A stretch of DNA of 43,742 nucleotides from WTAW01 sp964406575 (GCA_964406575.1 CAYOSH010000034.1:1-43742); one strand, 5' to 3'; counted from the first letter of the stretch, positions 7,698-17,221 are shown. Notes: a model not told the origin generated them from the sequence alone. Numbers and translations: made by a program.

Positions 7698-8519
7698 TCA
7701 CACATCCAAGGAAAGGGCAGACTCTCTGTCTGATATTAGAAGTTCGAGTCTGTTATTATCACTCTTTTCCACAACGCTCTTCACTGAAAGAAACGCCAAA
7801 AATTTCCCCACCCGAGGAGGAATTCCCAAATCGATATTTCCCTTTTTGTACAATTCGAGCAACTCCTCATAAGAATGACTCTTTGGGGAATAGGCTTGTT
7901 TTATCAAGGCCTCATTGACCTGGCACCAATTCAACACGTCTCTGCTCAGCAGTAAATGGTCGACAAGATGATACTTTGGAAAAACCAGGGACGAAAAATA
8001 TGTGGCCAATCCCTCCGATATCAGAAGCCATTTGAATCTTTTATCCTCTGAGACCTCTCCAGTATTCAAACGCAATAGATAATGGATGTATTCATGGGCA
8101 AATAGAATCCGCAGCAGGTGGAAATTCTTGAATCTCTCAAGGCCGAAACACATCACAGGCTTCTCCCCTATGTTCATCACAAAACCATCTGGACTGAAAA
8201 AACCCACAAACAGGTATATGACCGGTTCCTCTTGCGGCGCAATCAATTCGACACATCTTTCATAGGTTTCAGCGACTATTTCTTCAGGCTTACAGACAGT
8301 CACAAGATGTCTTAACCAGGAATAGTCTGATGCTTTGGCTGCCTCCACTCTCTGTTGAAGATTTGCAGAATCGAGGAGCGGGAACATTGCAAAATACGCA
8401 TCGAAAAAATCCTTGTGCATAGAGCAATAATGAGAAAGGTAAGTCTCCCACTTATTAGAACAGAAAGGAATATTATCGATGAAATAAAAAAAATCCTTAT
8501 ATAGAGTAAATATTTTCAT
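7698..8519 (-). CDS. putative zincin metallopeptidase (HEXXH, cytoplasmic)
   Basis: This is a 273-residue protein without signal peptide or membrane segment. It carries HEYIH at 142-146 and, 23 residues further, an EGLATYF segment with E169. HEXXH followed by an EGLA-type glutamate is the gluzincin arrangement: two histidines and a downstream glutamate bind zinc, and E143 is the general base. It resembles DUF2268-like predicted peptidases in outline, but I cannot assign the family. The gene start overlaps the end of the upstream TPR gene by 23 bases in a different frame, so the two are almost certainly translated from one mRNA. Substrate unknown. It may also be a non-secreted remnant of a larger peptidase family. 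Confidence 0.6.
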   Translation of the reverse strand: MKIFTLYKDFFYFIDNIPFCSNKWETYLSHYCSMHKDFFDAYFAMFPLLDSANLQQRVEAAKASDYSWLRHLVTVCKPEEIVAETYERCVELIAPQEEPVIYLFVGFFSPDGFVMNIGEKPVMCFGLERFKNFHLLRILFAHEYIHYLLRLNTGEVSEDKRFKWLLISEGLATYFSSLVFPKYHLVDHLLLSRDVLNWCQVNEALIKQAYSPKSHSYEELLELYKKGNIDLGIPPRVGKFLAFLSVKSVVEKSDNNRLELLISDRESALSLDV

Positions 8520-10290
8520 GCTCGGATTCTATTTCGCCTTTGATCTTATCCAAAAGGCTCTGAACCTCTTTTTCTCTCTCTCCTCCCAGGTACAAGTACT
8601 TTTCGAAGTGAGCTCTAGCCTTGGCAGCATCTCCATTTTCAAGATAGATCTTTCCGATCTCAAAATGCAGTTCAGGTTGGTCTTCATCCAACTCAAGAGC
8701 TATTTGGAATTGCTCAAGAGCCTTATCCCATTTTTTCTGATTCGCATACATCTTCCCCAGAGACATGCGCGAATGGAAAACGACACGCCTGCTGACAACA
8801 ACGAGTGAAGCCTTGAGCTCATCCTCTGATAGTTTATCCCGGTCCTCTTGGCTTTTTATGATTTCGAAATGAATGGCTTTCTTCCAGTTTGCCTCGGCCT
8901 TCGCATCCTCTCCAATTGCCGCGTAGGTGCATGCCAAATTGTAGTACCCCAAAGCATCCGTCTTATCGATAGAGACCACGCTCTCATAGCCATGGAGAGC
9001 ATCTTCATAGTCTTCCAACTTGAAATAAATATTGCCGATCAGATCATAGGCATCTCGAAAGTTCTTTTTGATATCAACAGCGATCCAGGCATGCTCAAGG
9101 GCATTTAGCAAGTCCTTTTTCATGTTGTAAACCAGAGCGAGGTTGTAATCTATTCCCGGCCAGTGGTCATTGATATCTAAAAATCTTTGGAGCAGGCCAA
9201 TCGCGGAATCTAACTCCCCTAAACGAACAAGAGAGATCGCTGACCTGTTTATGATATCCAACACGTAATCCGTATCCGATTCAATTTTGTACCGAAATTT
9301 TGGTGTTTTCTCTGCGATGATCGTCTTAGACAACTTCGGTTTTTCCCCATCTCCATGGATGGTTTGCTCTTTGCCCACGCGCTCGAGTAAAAATTTTGTC
9401 TCAAAATCATAAGGCATGAGTTTCAGGACTCGCTCAAGAAGAGGCTTGGCTTCGTTGAATTGACCCTGATTACAGTGGACGATGCCCAAATTTTTCATAG
9501 CTTCTACCAGATAGGGTTTCAATTCGATCGATTTTTTTAAGCTGGATATGGCGTACTTCGGTTTTTCGAATTTGTTATAGGCATAACCGATCAGAAAATA
9601 AAACTCCGATTTGTTTCCAGCGGCTTGCTGTGCTCTTCTCGCTCTCACTAAAGCTTGCGTCCAATTGTTCTGCTCAAGCTCAATATCGATCAGCTGACAG
9701 TAGCAGGCAACAGGGCCATAACCCGCTTGAATGGCCCTTTCGAAATATTCCTTGGCCTCGTCATCTGCACTCATTTTTTTCTGATCCAATCCAAGGATGT
9801 AAAACGGGAGCCCGTAATTGGGATTTTCATCTTGAAGTTTGACGGTAAAAAGCTTTTCATTATCCTTGGTCAAGCCGTAATCTTTCCCCACATCCTTCCT
9901 TTTTTGTTTGATGTATTCCTCAAATATTGGGGCATACCGATGATACGCTTTAAGGGTCTCTTCCATAATCCCCTGTTGATAATAGACAAATCCAAGAAGT
10001 ATGAGAGCACTCAAATCATTCGGAAAATGAACCAGTTCTTCGCTCAATAGGTCTACCGCTTTTTCATACTGCTCCAGCCGGAAGTGACAGAAGGCCATTT
10101 TTGTTCTGATACCCTTCTTGTTGGGTTCGCTCACAAGGACCTGTTCGAAAGCGGATATGGCCTGGGTGTAATTCATGATGTCCATGCTCTGCTGCGCTTT
10201 TTTTTCCGTAATGTCCTCCGAGCAGAAAAGGGATGAATGCAATCCCACGAAACAAACAAGTATAAAGAAGCTTAGGTCTATACGCCGCAT
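8497..10290 (-). CDS. exported tetratricopeptide-repeat protein
   Basis: The 597-residue product has an N-terminal signal peptide (MRRIDLSFFILVCFVGLHSSLFC) followed by many TPR units. The clearest are near the N terminus (NYTQAISAFEQVLVSEPN), in the middle (KPKYAISSLKKSIELKP and FNEAKPLLERVLKLMP) and near the end (KWDKALEQFQIALELDEDQP and DAAKARAHFEKYLYLG). TPR proteins are protein-interaction scaffolds; here the export signal places it in the periplasm or at the membrane. A cysteine at the signal-peptide end (SLFCSED) could be a weak lipobox. It overlaps the zincin gene and is divergent from the VWFA-related gene across 185 bases. The partner is unknown. Confidence 0.85.
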   Translation of the reverse strand: MRRIDLSFFILVCFVGLHSSLFCSEDITEKKAQQSMDIMNYTQAISAFEQVLVSEPNKKGIRTKMAFCHFRLEQYEKAVDLLSEELVHFPNDLSALILLGFVYYQQGIMEETLKAYHRYAPIFEEYIKQKRKDVGKDYGLTKDNEKLFTVKLQDENPNYGLPFYILGLDQKKMSADDEAKEYFERAIQAGYGPVACYCQLIDIELEQNNWTQALVRARRAQQAAGNKSEFYFLIGYAYNKFEKPKYAISSLKKSIELKPYLVEAMKNLGIVHCNQGQFNEAKPLLERVLKLMPYDFETKFLLERVGKEQTIHGDGEKPKLSKTIIAEKTPKFRYKIESDTDYVLDIINRSAISLVRLGELDSAIGLLQRFLDINDHWPGIDYNLALVYNMKKDLLNALEHAWIAVDIKKNFRDAYDLIGNIYFKLEDYEDALHGYESVVSIDKTDALGYYNLACTYAAIGEDAKAEANWKKAIHFEIIKSQEDRDKLSEDELKASLVVVSRRVVFHSRMSLGKMYANQKKWDKALEQFQIALELDEDQPELHFEIGKIYLENGDAAKARAHFEKYLYLGGEREKEVQSLLDKIKGEIESEHENIYSI

Positions 10291-10475
10291 CGATATCTAT
10301 TATTTATCATTCAGCGGATTTCCTCAACTCAATGTTATTTACTATAAATGTTGGAACATATCCCGCCCATTGTGTATGATTAAAAAAAGCAATAATTTCA
10401 ACACATTCTGAATATTATTGATCTATCATAATGGGAAAATCTCCTTAGTGATTTTTAGTGAATCTGGAGAGGACG

Positions 10476-12719
10476 ATGAAAAAGGGATTGATGCTTTTAA
10501 TCTTATGTTTGTGTTCTTTATTTTATTATCTTTTCGGAATCCAGCAAGACAAATATGAAGTCGAAGTCAGGTTGGTCCTCGTGGATGTTATCGCCACAAA
10601 GGATGGAGAATTTGTCAAAGATATGAACATCGATGATTTTGAAATCGAAGAAGATGGCAAAAAGATCAAAATTAATTCTTTTGAGCTCATAAGCTTTGAG
10701 GAAAGGGAGTTCGCCATTAAGAGGCAAGAGCCAAAGCGTTCTCCACGCCCTCAAAAAAAACTCGCCGTGATATTCGATGGAATCAATGCTTGGGAAAGAG
10801 ATATCCAGACAAATATTGATAAAATCGTCGATGAGCTGGTCCCCCTCGTTTATTTGGGTAACGAAGTCATGGTCTGCCAGCTCAACGAGGCAAAAGGAGT
10901 CGAGGTCCTCCAGCCTTTCACATCCGATGAAAGTGCCATCCGGACTGCTGTGGCGAAAGCCACGGGTAATATGTGGAATCCCGGACAGGATCTTTTCTCA
11001 ACCAAAATCGATGAATGGGCCCGGGTTAAAGACCCCTGGTACAAGAAATGGGAGTCCACCAGAGAAGGTGCTGTTTGGGAGCCGAAGAGCCTGGGAGATG
11101 ATCCTCAACTCGTTTGGGATTTGCAGATGTCTTCGTTTATGGCAGAAGAAAGACTCCGGTTCGAAAAAACGATCGGAGGGATGTTTGCCACATGCGGGAT
11201 GTTGGGTAGCCTTCCCGGGCGTAAATCGGTGTTGTTCATAAGTGGAGGTATCCCAGACCTCTCGCCACAGCACATAATGCCCCGATTTGTAGAGACCGAT
11301 TTTCATCCAGGAACCGATGGTTTTAAAGCCAATGCAGACACGGCCAATGCCATGCGTCAATCCACCATCGATACAGGGGATATCGGGAAGACACGCCTGT
11401 TCGATCCCTTTCAGATCGAGGGGAAAAAAGAATTCACAGTCAGTGAAGAAGTGATCAGGGAATTGATCCGTTACGCCAATGCCCACAATGTTTCGATCTA
11501 TTCCTTGGATGCAGGTGTGTTCTCAAAATATCTGTTCCCGGGAACATCCTCCGCAGCCAGTGTCGACGAAAGAGAAGTCCAGATCCAGCGTTTCTTGAGC
11601 AAAGAAAGAATCAAAAGAGTCCAAAACCTGAGCTGGCTTTCTGAGGATACAGGGGCCGATGCTCTAAGAGGAGCGGGCAAATATGACCAGTTTCGGCAAG
11701 TCATGAGCTCTGATCTTAGTTACTATTATCAGTTGAGCTTTTATCCAGAAAGAAAAAATGCCGATGACAAATACCACAAAATAAGTGTCAAGGCAAAGCG
11801 TGGCGGTATAGACATCCGCCACAGAAATGGATACACAGATTATTCCAAAGAAGGGGCCAACAGGCTGAAGCTGATCACGGCTTTCTACAACCCGTCTCTC
11901 TACAAAGAGCTGCCCATCGAGGGCCAGTTCATTCCATTTGTGAATGATTCTGGAAGATATGTCCCCTGGATGAATATCGCTCTTCCCACGAAGGAACTAT
12001 TCTTGGACAGAAACGCTACACAAACAAAGAAGACTCTCAATCTCCACGTATGGATCAGTGATACACAGACGGGGGAAAAAGGATTTGGAGGAAAGATCGA
12101 CCTTCCACTCAAGATCGACGCATCCTTTCTGGAATACGCCCGGTCGGTGAGTCACATAAAGTTCCATTTCAAAGGACCGGAGCTTGCGTTCAGGCCCTCT
12201 TTTTATCAGACTGTATTTGCACTCGTTGACCCGGAAACAGACGAGATCGGCACATGGGAATCTGTTTTGCCTCTTCCTGATTTTAAGGATTTTCCAGAAG
12301 GCGCCATCATCAATTGTGTCATGGGAAATACCCTGAGGAATCCCAAAAAGACCGGCATGACATTTTCTCTGTCGAAAAAAGATGGCAGTCTAGAGTATGC
12401 AGAGATCAAATTCTTTCCAAAAATCACCGATCGGTTCAAAATGGAGGAGTCATCCTCGCTCTTTGTACAAATCTTCATGCCCCAGGGTAAAAAAGACATC
12501 CTGCCGGAAATTACTACCTTGGGAGAGGATGAGATCCCCTATCCCGTCGAGGCTTCCCTCATTGCAGAATCGTGGAACGACAGAACGCGGATCTGGAGCG
12601 GGATCTTTAACATCGATCTTTCGATCGCCTTCCCCGGCGAAAACATGTTGATTTTAGAATATCCGGATGCTGAAAAAGATTCCCCCCTTAGACGTGAGCT
12701 TAAAGTGCAGCTCCTGTAA
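10476..12719 (+). CDS. VWFA-related domain exported protein
   Basis: From the ATG at 10476 the product is 747 residues. GGAGAGGA just upstream sets this start over a GTG at 10458. A signal peptide (MKKGLMLLILCLCSLFYYLFG) is followed by VEVRLVLVDVIATKDGEFV and DIDDFEIEEDG-like wording, then a von Willebrand A-like region starting LAVIFDGINAWERD. This order fits the VWFA-related domain found many times per genome in Acidobacteriota and relatives (TIGR03436-like). The MIDAS DxSxS is degenerate (DGINA), so metal-dependent adhesion is doubtful. The C-terminal 300 residues are beta-rich and unassigned. The role is unknown, probably extracytoplasmic protein interaction. It is transcribed away from the TPR-zincin operon. 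Confidence 0.82.
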   Translation: MKKGLMLLILCLCSLFYYLFGIQQDKYEVEVRLVLVDVIATKDGEFVKDMNIDDFEIEEDGKKIKINSFELISFEEREFAIKRQEPKRSPRPQKKLAVIFDGINAWERDIQTNIDKIVDELVPLVYLGNEVMVCQLNEAKGVEVLQPFTSDESAIRTAVAKATGNMWNPGQDLFSTKIDEWARVKDPWYKKWESTREGAVWEPKSLGDDPQLVWDLQMSSFMAEERLRFEKTIGGMFATCGMLGSLPGRKSVLFISGGIPDLSPQHIMPRFVETDFHPGTDGFKANADTANAMRQSTIDTGDIGKTRLFDPFQIEGKKEFTVSEEVIRELIRYANAHNVSIYSLDAGVFSKYLFPGTSSAASVDEREVQIQRFLSKERIKRVQNLSWLSEDTGADALRGAGKYDQFRQVMSSDLSYYYQLSFYPERKNADDKYHKISVKAKRGGIDIRHRNGYTDYSKEGANRLKLITAFYNPSLYKELPIEGQFIPFVNDSGRYVPWMNIALPTKELFLDRNATQTKKTLNLHVWISDTQTGEKGFGGKIDLPLKIDASFLEYARSVSHIKFHFKGPELAFRPSFYQTVFALVDPETDEIGTWESVLPLPDFKDFPEGAIINCVMGNTLRNPKKTGMTFSLSKKDGSLEYAEIKFFPKITDRFKMEESSSLFVQIFMPQGKKDILPEITTLGEDEIPYPVEASLIAESWNDRTRIWSGIFNIDLSIAFPGENMLILEYPDAEKDSPLRRELKVQLL

Positions 12720-12979
12720 GAATAAAATCAAAAAACACGGATTTCTTCATTTTTTCCTCCTAACAATTTGAGAAGCCAAATAGCATAATCCTTTGAACTT
12801 TGAGGTCGAGAAGAACACGACTCCGTCACAAAAGCAAAGCCAAATCCGTGATCGTATGAACACAAGTTGCGTTATTGAGTGTCCCAATTGTGTAGTGGAG
12901 AAAGCCGTGAGAAGGGCATGTATTTGACTCTTCAATCAGAAATTGCTAATCTTTTATTGACTTTCTAAAGGGGACTTCA
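12720..12979. other. intergenic stretch with dispersed repeat copy B
   Basis: The gap between the VWFA-related gene and the ABM-like gene holds copy B of the dispersed repeat. No terminator with a T run is seen. The rest shows nothing recognisable. Confidence 0.5.
12848..12919 (+). repeat. dispersed repeat, copy B
   Basis: This is the partner of 2791-2863. The plus frame with ATG at 12856 reads MNTSCVIECPNC and stops at 12927. Unlike copy A it has no ribosome site before that ATG, although the frame is open upstream to a TAG near 12780. Homology ends on both sides within a few bases. Confidence 0.7.
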
Positions 12980-13282
12980 ATGGCTAAACAATATGCTCGC
13001 TTTTTGAGGATGCAGCTGAAGCTCGACTGCATAGATGATGCCAAAAAGATGTTCGAGGAGAGTGTCATCCCACTGTGCAAAGATCAGAAAGGCTATTTGA
13101 GCGCCTACTTTCTGGCCGATAGGGAAACAGGTCACTGCATCCCCCTCACACTCTGGGAAAGTGAAGAGGATATGCTGGCAACAGAACGCAGTGCCTTTTT
13201 TCAGGAACAAATCATCAAGTTCATGCCTTTCTTCAAATCACTCCCCATTCGCGAAGGTTTTGAGGTCGTTGTCTCTGAATAA
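12980..13282 (+). CDS. ABM-like (dimeric alpha-beta barrel) protein
   Basis: The 100-residue soluble protein has AGGGGA 6 bases before its ATG. It looks like a ferredoxin-like dimeric alpha-beta barrel of the antibiotic-biosynthesis-monooxygenase/DUF-type: a first strand (QYARFLRMQLKL), a helix (DDAKKMFEESVIPLCKDQ), a GYLSAYFLADRET hairpin, then LTLWESEEDMLATERS and a closing helix. Members include monooxygenases and many proteins with no known activity. No catalytic residue can be named. The fold call comes from residue pattern only. Confidence 0.65.
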   Translation: MAKQYARFLRMQLKLDCIDDAKKMFEESVIPLCKDQKGYLSAYFLADRETGHCIPLTLWESEEDMLATERSAFFQEQIIKFMPFFKSLPIREGFEVVVSE

Positions 13283-13378
13283 GTAAAGAAATATTCACTC
13301 TCTCATCCTACGATTCTAAGGTATTAAGAGTTTTAGACGCAAACCTTCCTAGAGAGAATTACGACCCGCCCCCCCTGT

Positions 13379-15997
13379 CTATTCATAACGCAGCGTGTCA
13401 GCGGGATTGGCCAAGGCAGCTCTGAGCGTCTGGTAGCCGACGGAGATAAAAGCGATGAAGAGCGCAACTGCGGCAGCCAAGAGAAACATCCAAACACCTA
13501 TGTTGATTCGATAGGCGAAATTTCGCAGCCATATGTTCATGGCAAAATAGGCCATCGGCCACGCAATAATATTGGCGATAACCACCAATCTGATATACTC
13601 TTTCCCAAGAAGAGTCACAATCCGGTAAGCCGATGCCCCCAGCACCCGCCGTATTCCGATTTCCTTAGTCCGTCGCTCCACCGTGAAAGATGCCAATCCC
13701 AACAATCCTAAGCAAGCAATAAATATGGCCAGCAGCGAAAAATAACCAAAAATTTCTCCGGTCCTCCGATCCTTCTTGTACAGCTCGTTGAATCGGTCAT
13801 CCAGGAAAAAGAAATCAAAAGGCTGCGTTTGGGTATTCCTTTCAAAAATACGTTTCAATAGGGCAATTGTCTCCTGGACATTCCCTGGCCTAACTCTGGC
13901 TGCGATTCTGGCCCCCTCTCCGAGCAAAAACATCATGGGTTCGATCTTCTGGTGCAAGGAGGCAAAATAAAAGTCTTTCACGACACCAATGACATGGTAC
14001 TCATCCCGTCCTGGGAGTTTCATGCCGAGAGGATCTGTCCACCCCAACTGTTTGACTGCGGTTTCATTCACTAAAACAGCTGACTTGTCCTCACCGTACT
14101 CTTTGGAGAAATTCCTTCCTTGGGCCATCTCGATCTTGAATACATCCAGAAAATCATAATCCACATAATCGAAACAGATATCCATCCTCACAGTCTGGCC
14201 ATCCTCTCCTTCAAATTGTTGATTGATAAAGCGGCTTCTCACATCCAAGGGGAGAGCACCTGAGACAGTGACACCCATGACTTCAGGGTACTGGAGCAAT
14301 TCATTTTTGATGGCTTGGGCTTTACGCCCTGTTTCCTTTTCATGCGTCGAGATAACAATGACATGTTCACGGTCATATCCCAAACGTCTGTTTTTTACGT
14401 GGTTCATCTGTCCAAAAATCACGATGGTTCCCACGATCAAGATGACGGATGCTGCAAACTGTATGACCACCAACAAATTTCGAAAGGTCGATCCTTTCTT
14501 TCCTGAAATCGCAAAATCTCTGAATACTTGGACCGGTTTGATTGCAGAAAGAACAAAGGCCGGATAGCTTCCCGCAATCAGGCTTATGAATAGCCATAAG
14601 GCCACTATAGAAATTAACAAGGATGGGTTCTTAAGATAATCGACGGGTAGGTCGACCTCGATGAGAGAGCGGAACCAAGGGAGCAAAGCATGAATAATAA
14701 GCACAGCGATTCCCATGGATATCAGCGTTAGGAAACAAGACTCCCCGATGAATTGTTTGAAGAGCTGTTTCCGGTTGGCACCCACAACTTTTCTGATCCC
14801 TATCTCCCTTGCCCGCGTTGCCGAACGAGCTGTTGTCAGGTTCATGTAATTGATACACGCAATGAGCAGAATGACCAATGCGATCGACATGAAGAGATAA
14901 ACATAACGGATCTCCATCCTGGACGACTCCTCCCCCCTGACCCTCGAGCGCAAATGAATATCCTTAAGGGGCTGGAGTGCAACCTCAAAGCCTTTAAGTT
15001 CTTCAGGCGAAGCTCCTGTCCTCTGGGCAGTATGAGCAAGAATTTCTTCCTCGACCTCTGGCACAAACGCATTTTCAGCCAACTCAACAAAAGTCGTGAA
15101 GTTGCCAACATTCCAGGCACCGATCATCCAATGTTTGCTCTTGTCCTGAACGAGTGTTTCGACTGAGATGAGGTAATCAAACCGCCTGTTGGAGTTCAGC
15201 GGGACAGGCTCCGCAACACCAGTCACTTTGAGGTCGTATTTGGATGATCTCTCTCTATAGACAATGGTTCTCCCCATGGGATCTTCTTTGCCAAATAATT
15301 TTTGAGCCACATCTTTTGAAATAACGATGCTACTGGGTTCCAAAAGGGCCTGTTCGGGATCGCCCTTAAGCAATGGAAAGGTGAATAAGTTTAAAAAATT
15401 ATGGTCCGCATAGAAACCGTTTTCAAAGAATCTTTTATTTCCGAACTGAAGCACCGGCTTATCCGCGAACGGTTTCATGATCCTGGTGGCATTGACAACT
15501 TCAGGGATATCGCTTATCAAGGCTGCCGCTAGAGGTTCGGGAGAGCCGGCGATATACTCAATCATATCCTTCCTATCCCCTGTGTCCTTGGTCAAAAAAA
15601 TATAAATCCTGTCTGTCTTTTCGTGGAAACGGTCAAAGCTCAACTCGAACTGCACATAGAACAGAATGAGGAGGAAAGCCGCCATTCCTACGGCCAATCC
15701 CACGATCTTTATCACGGAAAACCATTTATTTCTCACAATATTCCTGAATGATATGGTCAAATAATTTCGAAATATGGCAACGCTCCAGTAGATCTTATTC
15801 TTCACGAAACCAGGGATAGATCTGCAAATCTGAAAAAAGTACCAAGTCCATGCCGTAAGAGGTCCTCGAGATCGGATGAGCTGATCGAAGACCTCTCTGA
15901 AGTCCCCGAGATGGGTGTAATCGCCATTGTCTGAATGGATCTTTCTGAGGATCCATTCGGCGAGCTTTGGTGGCCGTTGGGTGTGGTGCTTGTTCAT
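13379..15997 (-). CDS. FtsX/MacB-type ABC transporter permease with N-terminal prefix segment (1)
   Basis: This is an 872-residue permease. Residues 1-70 form a cytoplasmic prefix (PPKLAEWILRKI..GDFREVFDQL) typical of permease-prefix families. A first helix near 90-115 leads into a MacB-like periplasmic domain. An FtsX three-helix core follows (about 370-500, with ATARSATRAREIGIRKVVGA), then a second periplasmic domain and a second FtsX core with RRTKEIGIRRVLGASAYRIV, ending LANPADTLRYE. Such MacB-like permeases need an ATPase partner to move or signal across the envelope; none lies in this window. The ATG at 15997 is chosen because it follows the PadR stop by two bases, which implies translational coupling; an in-frame upstream ATG at 16045 would overlap PadR. 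Confidence 0.9.
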   Translation of the reverse strand: MNKHHTQRPPKLAEWILRKIHSDNGDYTHLGDFREVFDQLIRSRGPLTAWTWYFFQICRSIPGFVKNKIYWSVAIFRNYLTISFRNIVRNKWFSVIKIVGLAVGMAAFLLILFYVQFELSFDRFHEKTDRIYIFLTKDTGDRKDMIEYIAGSPEPLAAALISDIPEVVNATRIMKPFADKPVLQFGNKRFFENGFYADHNFLNLFTFPLLKGDPEQALLEPSSIVISKDVAQKLFGKEDPMGRTIVYRERSSKYDLKVTGVAEPVPLNSNRRFDYLISVETLVQDKSKHWMIGAWNVGNFTTFVELAENAFVPEVEEEILAHTAQRTGASPEELKGFEVALQPLKDIHLRSRVRGEESSRMEIRYVYLFMSIALVILLIACINYMNLTTARSATRAREIGIRKVVGANRKQLFKQFIGESCFLTLISMGIAVLIIHALLPWFRSLIEVDLPVDYLKNPSLLISIVALWLFISLIAGSYPAFVLSAIKPVQVFRDFAISGKKGSTFRNLLVVIQFAASVILIVGTIVIFGQMNHVKNRRLGYDREHVIVISTHEKETGRKAQAIKNELLQYPEVMGVTVSGALPLDVRSRFINQQFEGEDGQTVRMDICFDYVDYDFLDVFKIEMAQGRNFSKEYGEDKSAVLVNETAVKQLGWTDPLGMKLPGRDEYHVIGVVKDFYFASLHQKIEPMMFLLGEGARIAARVRPGNVQETIALLKRIFERNTQTQPFDFFFLDDRFNELYKKDRRTGEIFGYFSLLAIFIACLGLLGLASFTVERRTKEIGIRRVLGASAYRIVTLLGKEYIRLVVIANIIAWPMAYFAMNIWLRNFAYRINIGVWMFLLAAAVALFIAFISVGYQTLRAALANPADTLRYE

Positions 15998-15999
15998 GG

Positions 16000-16332
16000 T
16001 CAGGTTTTTTCTGTGTCTGGTTGGATGCTCGAGACACCCGCCCACATGGCCTCTTGAATGCTCCTGATTTCGTGCAATGCCTTCTGTCCCCTTCGTGTCA
16101 AACGATAGATCCGTTTACTCCTCCCGCCCCTTTCGTTCGTCGGATCGCTCAAAAAAGATTCCAGCAGTTTTTTCTTTTCAAGGCGGTCTAAGGGATCATA
16201 GATCGACCCGAAAGACCATTTTTTTCGCGTCACCTTTATGAGCTGATCCCTGATGGGAACACAATACGCGTTTTCCTCAAGTTTCCAAACGGCCAACAAC
16301 ACCAGCTCCTCAGACCGAGATAAAAGTCTCAT
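16000..16332 (-). CDS. PadR family transcriptional regulator (1)
   Basis: The 110-residue protein matches the PadR winged-helix family: a winged helix (LSRSEELVLLAVWKLEENAYCVPIRDQL), then W-SFGSIYDPLDRLEKKKLLES and the basic wing with ERGGRSKRIYRLTRRGQKAL. PadR proteins are usually repressors that respond to small molecules and control adjacent membrane or efflux genes. The ATG at 16332 has GGAG 6 bases upstream; the ATG at 16344 is part of that ribosome site region. It heads a two-gene unit with the permease, gap two bases, and likely controls it through inverted arms around its promoter. Confidence 0.92.
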   Translation of the reverse strand: MRLLSRSEELVLLAVWKLEENAYCVPIRDQLIKVTRKKWSFGSIYDPLDRLEKKKLLESFLSDPTNERGGRSKRIYRLTRRGQKALHEIRSIQEAMWAGVSSIQPDTEKT

Positions 16333-16355
16333 TTTTTTCTCCATACCATGATTAC

Positions 16356-16405
16356 TTCCGAATAATGGAACAAATTGTCGCGAATGTCAAGCAATTTATT
16401 CCGAA
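16356..16405 (-). promoter_or_regulatory. promoter with overlapping operator-like inverted repeat (PadR-permease unit 1)
   Basis: Minus-strand TTGACA (complement of 16385-16390) and CATTAT (complement of 16362-16367) are 17 bases apart. AAATTG and CAATTT arms lie around the -35 and spacer, and an outer pair TTCCGAATAA (16356-16365) / TTATTCCGAA (16396-16405) is nearly symmetric. This is a natural site for PadR autoregulation. Confidence 0.6.
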
Positions 16406-16453
16406 AAACAGAGATTATAAGCACATTTTTCATATCCTGAGGTTAATCTTTCA

Positions 16454-16482
16454 TTGCTTTTATCCATGGTGCATTTTAAAAT
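16454..16482 (+). promoter_or_regulatory. sigma-70 promoter of the gene at 16525
   Basis: TTGCTT (16454-16459) and TAAAAT (16477-16482) are 17 bases apart, placing the start of transcription about 35 bases before the ATG. Confidence 0.5.
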
Positions 16483-16524
16483 AAGGAAAGGGACCCTGTG
16501 AAAAAACAAATAGGGAGGCTATCC

Positions 16525-17142
16525 ATGAAAAAAGGCGTTTTGGTTATTATCATCACAATGGTGTTATTTTCCCTTCAATTGTTTTCGGGTGACGCTAATC
16601 TGAAAAAAGATTTCACAAAGAATTACAAGCTCGTTTCCCTTCAAGAAGCGGAGATCGAGAACGCCATCCGTATGGCTCTTGATCACCTGAAGCAAGGGAA
16701 TTGGGATAAAACCGTAGACCTGCTCTCTGAAGCTATCATGCTCATCAAAAGTAACGAAGACTTTCACGTAAGGGAAATTACTCTCTGCAGTCGAATAGAC
16801 GGTTTCAGGGATTACACAAGGATCAGTGGCAACACGCTCAAAATGGGCACTCCCCTCCTTTTATACATAGAGCCAGCCGGATTTCGCATCTTGAAAGAGA
16901 ACGGAGAGTTCAAGATCTGGCTTTCAGAAGATGCCAAAATAACCAATGAAAAAGAAGAAGTGGTTTTTGAGAGAAACGATTGGGTCAACTACAACAAGAG
17001 CTTTCCGAATCCAGATATTCCCTTCTACTTCACAAACAGAGTCACCGACATCCCTGCAGGGATATACACCTTTACCTTTACAATTAAGGATCAGTATAAA
17101 AAGGCCTTTTTAACAGAGACATTTGAGTTCGTCGTGAAGTAA
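16525..17142 (+). CDS. exported protein of unknown function
   Basis: From the ATG at 16525 (GGGAGG 6 bases upstream) the product is 205 residues with a signal peptide (MKKGVLVIIITMVLFSLQLFSG). An N-terminal helical part (about 35-75) contains a TPR-like pair of helices (EIENAIRMALDHLKQGNWDK), and the C-terminal 120 residues are beta-rich (GTPLLLYIEPAGFRIL, IPAGIYTFTFTIKDQY). The latter resembles domains in secreted proteins of unknown function in this group. No catalytic motif is seen. It is divergent from the PadR-permease unit, sharing 190 bases of upstream DNA, so joint control is possible. Confidence 0.7.
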   Translation: MKKGVLVIIITMVLFSLQLFSGDANLKKDFTKNYKLVSLQEAEIENAIRMALDHLKQGNWDKTVDLLSEAIMLIKSNEDFHVREITLCSRIDGFRDYTRISGNTLKMGTPLLLYIEPAGFRILKENGEFKIWLSEDAKITNEKEEVVFERNDWVNYNKSFPNPDIPFYFTNRVTDIPAGIYTFTFTIKDQYKKAFLTETFEFVVK

Positions 17143-17221
17143 GCAGATAAAACAAAATCAAGATCCGCTTGACTTCTCTCTCTATTCGTGTGCATAAATC
17201 CAATCGCTTCTGCGTATTTGA

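Noticed and set aside
12747..12935. Minus-strand frame over repeat copy B
   Set aside because: Both repeat copies are open in this frame too, but it has no ribosome site and its ends are not shared; the plus frame with CPNC is the better candidate.
15998..16045. Longer start for permease 1
   Set aside because: It would overlap the PadR gene; the ATG two bases after the PadR stop is the natural coupled start.
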